Source of the DNA: Geobacteraceae bacterium
Lineage (GTDB): Bacteria; Desulfobacterota; Desulfuromonadia; Desulfuromonadales; Desulfuromonadaceae
Assembly: GCA_020201305.1 (NCBI GenBank)
Contig: JAIVHC010000193.1
Coordinates: 1 to 6,811, forward strand
Direction: 5' to 3'
DNA length: 6,811 nt
The notes beneath the pieces are model-generated. The model ran no database searches, had not been told where the DNA came from, and saw only the letters and a list, made by a program, of their open reading frames with translations. Below, in pieces: positions 4,999-6,811 of the stretch (positions within the stretch are counted from its first letter, which is position 1; the number at the start of each line of letters is the position of its first letter). Both the position numbers and the translations under genes were made by a program.

Positions 4999-5913
4999 AT
5001 GCTGCCAGCCCCTGATGCAACCCGGGCAACGCGGCACGACAACCTGTATGCAAGAGCCCGGATTATTCAGCATATCCGGGCTTTTTTTATTGCGCGCGCA
5101 TATCTGGAAGTTGAGACCCCGCACCGCATTCCGTGCAACGCCCCCGAGGAATATATAGAGCCGGTTCCGAGTGCGGGCGCATTTCTGCACACCTCGCCGG
5201 AATTATGCATGAAACGCCTTCTTGCGGCAGGTTATCCTCGAATATTTCAGTTGTGTCGCTGCTGGCGCAATGCAGAGCGCGGCACCCGCCATCTGCCCGA
5301 GTTCACCCTGTTGGAGTGGTACGCCAGCCATAGCGACTATCGCGACCTCATGCTCACCTGTGAGGAATTGCTCTGCCATCTGATCCCTGATGTAAACCTG
5401 AAGTGGCAGGGGGGCAGCATCTCCATTCAGCCCCCGTTTGAGCGCATTCCTCTGGCACAGGCATTTACACGCTTTGCCCCCGTCTCTCTTGAGGAGGCGC
5501 TGGCACAAGGATGCTATGAGGAGATATATACCGCCCATGTGGAGCCAGCCCTGGGGACATCCGCCCCGGTGTTCATCTACGATTACCCTGCGCACATGGC
5601 AGCCCTGGCACGCACCAGAGCCGATGCTCCGCACCTGGCGGAGCGTTTTGAACTCTACATCGGCGGCATGGAACTCGCGAACGCGTTTACCGAACTCACC
5701 GATGTGCACGAGCAACGCAGCCGCTTTAACGCTGCCCTCGAAATTATGCAGCCTCCCGACCCGGAGCATCTGATGCCGGAGGCGTTTCTGACCGATCTCG
5801 AACACATGCCTCCGAGTGCCGGAATCGCCCTGGGGGTGGATCGACTGGTGATGCTCCTTACCGATGCTACTGAAATCGATGCAGTGGTGGCGTTTACGCC
5901 CGAGGAGTTGTAG
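4999..5913 (+). CDS. epmA: EF-P (R)-beta-lysine ligase EpmA (GenX/PoxA/YjeA)
   Basis: Class II lysyl-tRNA-synthetase paralogue of 304 residues without the tRNA-anticodon-binding domain. It adenylates (R)-beta-lysine and transfers it to the EF-P lysine. Class II motifs are visible: motif 1 around FLEVETP-like YLEVETP (35-41), motif 2 in FQLCRCWRNAE...PEFTLLEWY, and motif 3 GIALGVDRLVML (275-286). Ser66 in HTSPE and Ala277 in ALGVDR match the two positions where EpmA differs from LysRS (Ala and Gly there) and which favour beta-lysine, so this is EpmA and not a truncated LysRS. Translation starts three bases after the efp stop; AAGGA (4987-4991) inside the efp end serves as ribosome site, so the genes form one operon. 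A terminator-like hairpin lies within codons 19-30. The last 20 bases overlap the end of epmB. Confidence 0.95.
   Translation: MLPAPDATRATRHDNLYARARIIQHIRAFFIARAYLEVETPHRIPCNAPEEYIEPVPSAGAFLHTSPELCMKRLLAAGYPRIFQLCRCWRNAERGTRHLPEFTLLEWYASHSDYRDLMLTCEELLCHLIPDVNLKWQGGSISIQPPFERIPLAQAFTRFAPVSLEEALAQGCYEEIYTAHVEPALGTSAPVFIYDYPAHMAALARTRADAPHLAERFELYIGGMELANAFTELTDVHEQRSRFNAALEIMQPPDPEHLMPEAFLTDLEHMPPSAGIALGVDRLVMLLTDATEIDAVVAFTPEEL
5055..5088 (+). terminator. Terminator-shaped hairpin inside the start of epmA
   Basis: AGCCCGGAT (5055-5063) pairs perfectly over 9 bp with ATCCGGGCT (5074-5082) around a 10-base loop, and the arm runs into seven T residues (5082-5088). This is the classic intrinsic-terminator form, yet it is in-frame coding sequence for ARIIQHIRAFF about 55 bases into epmA. 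It could stop a share of efp transcripts before epmA. The Arg-Ala and Phe-Phe residues are usual for this part of the family, so the resemblance may be partly forced by the protein. Confidence 0.5.
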
Positions 5914-6811
5914 GGACGGATGGCATGCCATTCGGATACTCCACCAGGGTGCCATCAGGTGCGCGCAGGCGTGCCTGATCCCCCAGGCATTCCACATACT
6001 CGGGCAGGAGGGGAATCTTGCCGTGGCCTCCGGGCAGATCCACCACAAAGTGGGGCATGGCAAGTCCTGAGAGAACACCACGCAACCGGGCCATGATGGC
6101 GACCCCATCCTCCAGACGGGTACGAAAATGCGCGGTGCCACGCGTGAGATCCATCTGATGCAGGTAATACGGACGGATGCGCAGTTCGAGGAGACGCTCA
6201 AACAAGCTCTGCAACAGGGGTGCATTGTCATTCACCCCGCGCAGGAGCACGGTCTGATTCACGAGCGGAATACCGGCATCCACCAGTCTGCGACACGCGG
6301 CAATGCTTTCAGGGCACAGTTCATCCGGGTGATTGATGTGGGTCATAAAATAGAGGGGTTGCGCCTGCTGCAATAGCTGACACAGCGCGTCCGTTATACG
6401 CTGCGGCAGCACCACCGGAGCGCGACTCCCGAGTCTGAGCACCTTCACATGCGGGATCTGGCGAATCCGCTCCAACAGCTCCTGCAGCAGGCGATCCGAC
6501 ATGGTCATCGGATCACCTCCGGATAAAATCACCTCATGGATTTGCGGCGAATCGCGAATGTATTCCACCGCACGCAAAAGATCGCTAAACGATATACCCC
6601 GACCCGCCCGGCCCACATGACGTTTGCGCGTACAAAAGCGGCAATAGGCAAAACAGCTCGAAGCACACAACAGCAGCACCCGCCCCGGATAGCGATGCAC
6701 CACATGGGGCACCGGGGAAAGCCCCTCCTCGTTCAGGGGATCAACTTCTCCATCGGCGTCGAGCTCTAGGGCCGCGGGAACAAACTGGCGCGCAATCGGA
6801 GCGGCGTGGGT
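5894..6811 (-). CDS. epmB: Radical SAM lysine 2,3-aminomutase EpmB/KamA type, 5' partial
   Basis: Radical SAM, PLP-dependent aminomutase that converts lysine to beta-lysine. The C-terminal 305 residues are visible; the frame stays open to the window edge, so the start is outside. A GTG at 6712 is not the start, because the codons upstream (IARQFVPAALELD, then SPVPHVVHRYPGRV) are typical family sequence. The iron-sulfur cluster motif CFAYCRFC gives C53, C57 and C60 in visible numbering, followed by TRKRHVG. GGDPM is the SAM-binding region, and K265 in DLPGGHGK is the expected PLP lysine. Asp221 (QMDL) and Asp258 (VVDLPGG) match the residues that hold the substrate side-chain amine in clostridial KamA. 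The EpmB role, making (R)-beta-lysine for EF-P, is inferred from the adjacent efp-epmA; a free-lysine aminomutase role for osmolyte synthesis or lysine breakdown is the alternative. Confidence 0.92.
   Translation of the reverse strand, partial: THAAPIARQFVPAALELDADGEVDPLNEEGLSPVPHVVHRYPGRVLLLCASSCFAYCRFCTRKRHVGRAGRGISFSDLLRAVEYIRDSPQIHEVILSGGDPMTMSDRLLQELLERIRQIPHVKVLRLGSRAPVVLPQRITDALCQLLQQAQPLYFMTHINHPDELCPESIAACRRLVDAGIPLVNQTVLLRGVNDNAPLLQSLFERLLELRIRPYYLHQMDLTRGTAHFRTRLEDGVAIMARLRGVLSGLAMPHFVVDLPGGHGKIPLLPEYVECLGDQARLRAPDGTLVEYPNGMPSVPTTPRA

Noticed and set aside
4399..5190. 263-codon antisense open frame over efp and the start of epmA
   Set aside because: A shadow of two well-identified genes; no recognisable motifs.
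5920..5931. Perfect 12-base palindrome ATGGCATGCCAT just after the epmA stop
   Set aside because: No loop or T-tract to make a terminator, it lies within epmB codons, and no other copy was seen.
5203..6231. 342-codon - strand open frame across epmA and epmB
   Set aside because: It is antisense to epmA and out of frame with epmB, both of which are certain.
1..6811. CRISPR arrays, tRNA or rRNA genes, insertion sequences, attachment sites
   Set aside because: No regularly spaced repeats, no tRNA or rRNA-like segments, and no transposase or integrase sequence were seen on either strand.

Overview
The window most likely comes from a Desulfuromonadales/Geobacterales-type bacterium (Desulfobacterota). 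This rests on three things: several acetate-permease (AceTr/SatP) paralogues, a sigma-54 response regulator next to sigma-54 promoters, and an efp-epmA-epmB EF-P modification cluster. That is an inference from gene content; no marker gene fixes the taxon. Coding DNA is moderately GC-rich and the intergenic regions are clearly AT-rich.

Layout. (1) 3-1202 (+): a sigma-54-dependent response regulator whose N-terminus is cut off by the window edge. (2) 1203-1503: regulatory DNA with two palindromes of the form TTTTGCA-N4-TGCAAAA and a -24/-12 (sigma-54) promoter. (3) 1504-2337 (+): an acetate/succinate permease with a cysteine-rich N-terminal extension and a probable second, internal start at 1735. 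(4) 2420-3163 (+): a diverged permease paralogue in which two of the three channel-constriction residues have become leucine. (5) 3164-3578: a second regulatory region with two more copies of the palindrome, an intrinsic terminator between them, a probable IHF site and a second -24/-12 promoter. (6) 3579-4169 (+): a third permease nearly identical to the first, ending in a strong terminator. (7) 4432-4995 and 4999-5913 (+): efp and epmA, three bases apart. (8) 5894-6811 (-): epmB/kamA-type radical SAM aminomutase, convergent with epmA, overlapping its end by 20 bases, and running off the window.

How the parts may work together. The left two thirds reads as a sigma-54-controlled acetate-transport island. 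The two near-identical permeases each have the same upstream arrangement: two TTTTGCA-N4-TGCAAAA palindromes at enhancer distance (about -112 and -256 for one, -140 and -229 for the other) and a GG-N10-GC promoter. The neighbouring response regulator is an obvious candidate for the enhancer-binding protein, although its C-terminal DNA-binding domain looks unusually short. The right third is the EF-P beta-lysylation pathway. EpmB makes (R)-beta-lysine, EpmA activates it and attaches it to Lys32 of EF-P, and modified EF-P relieves ribosome stalling at proline runs. A perfect terminator-shaped hairpin lies inside the first 30 codons of epmA and may reduce epmA expression relative to efp.
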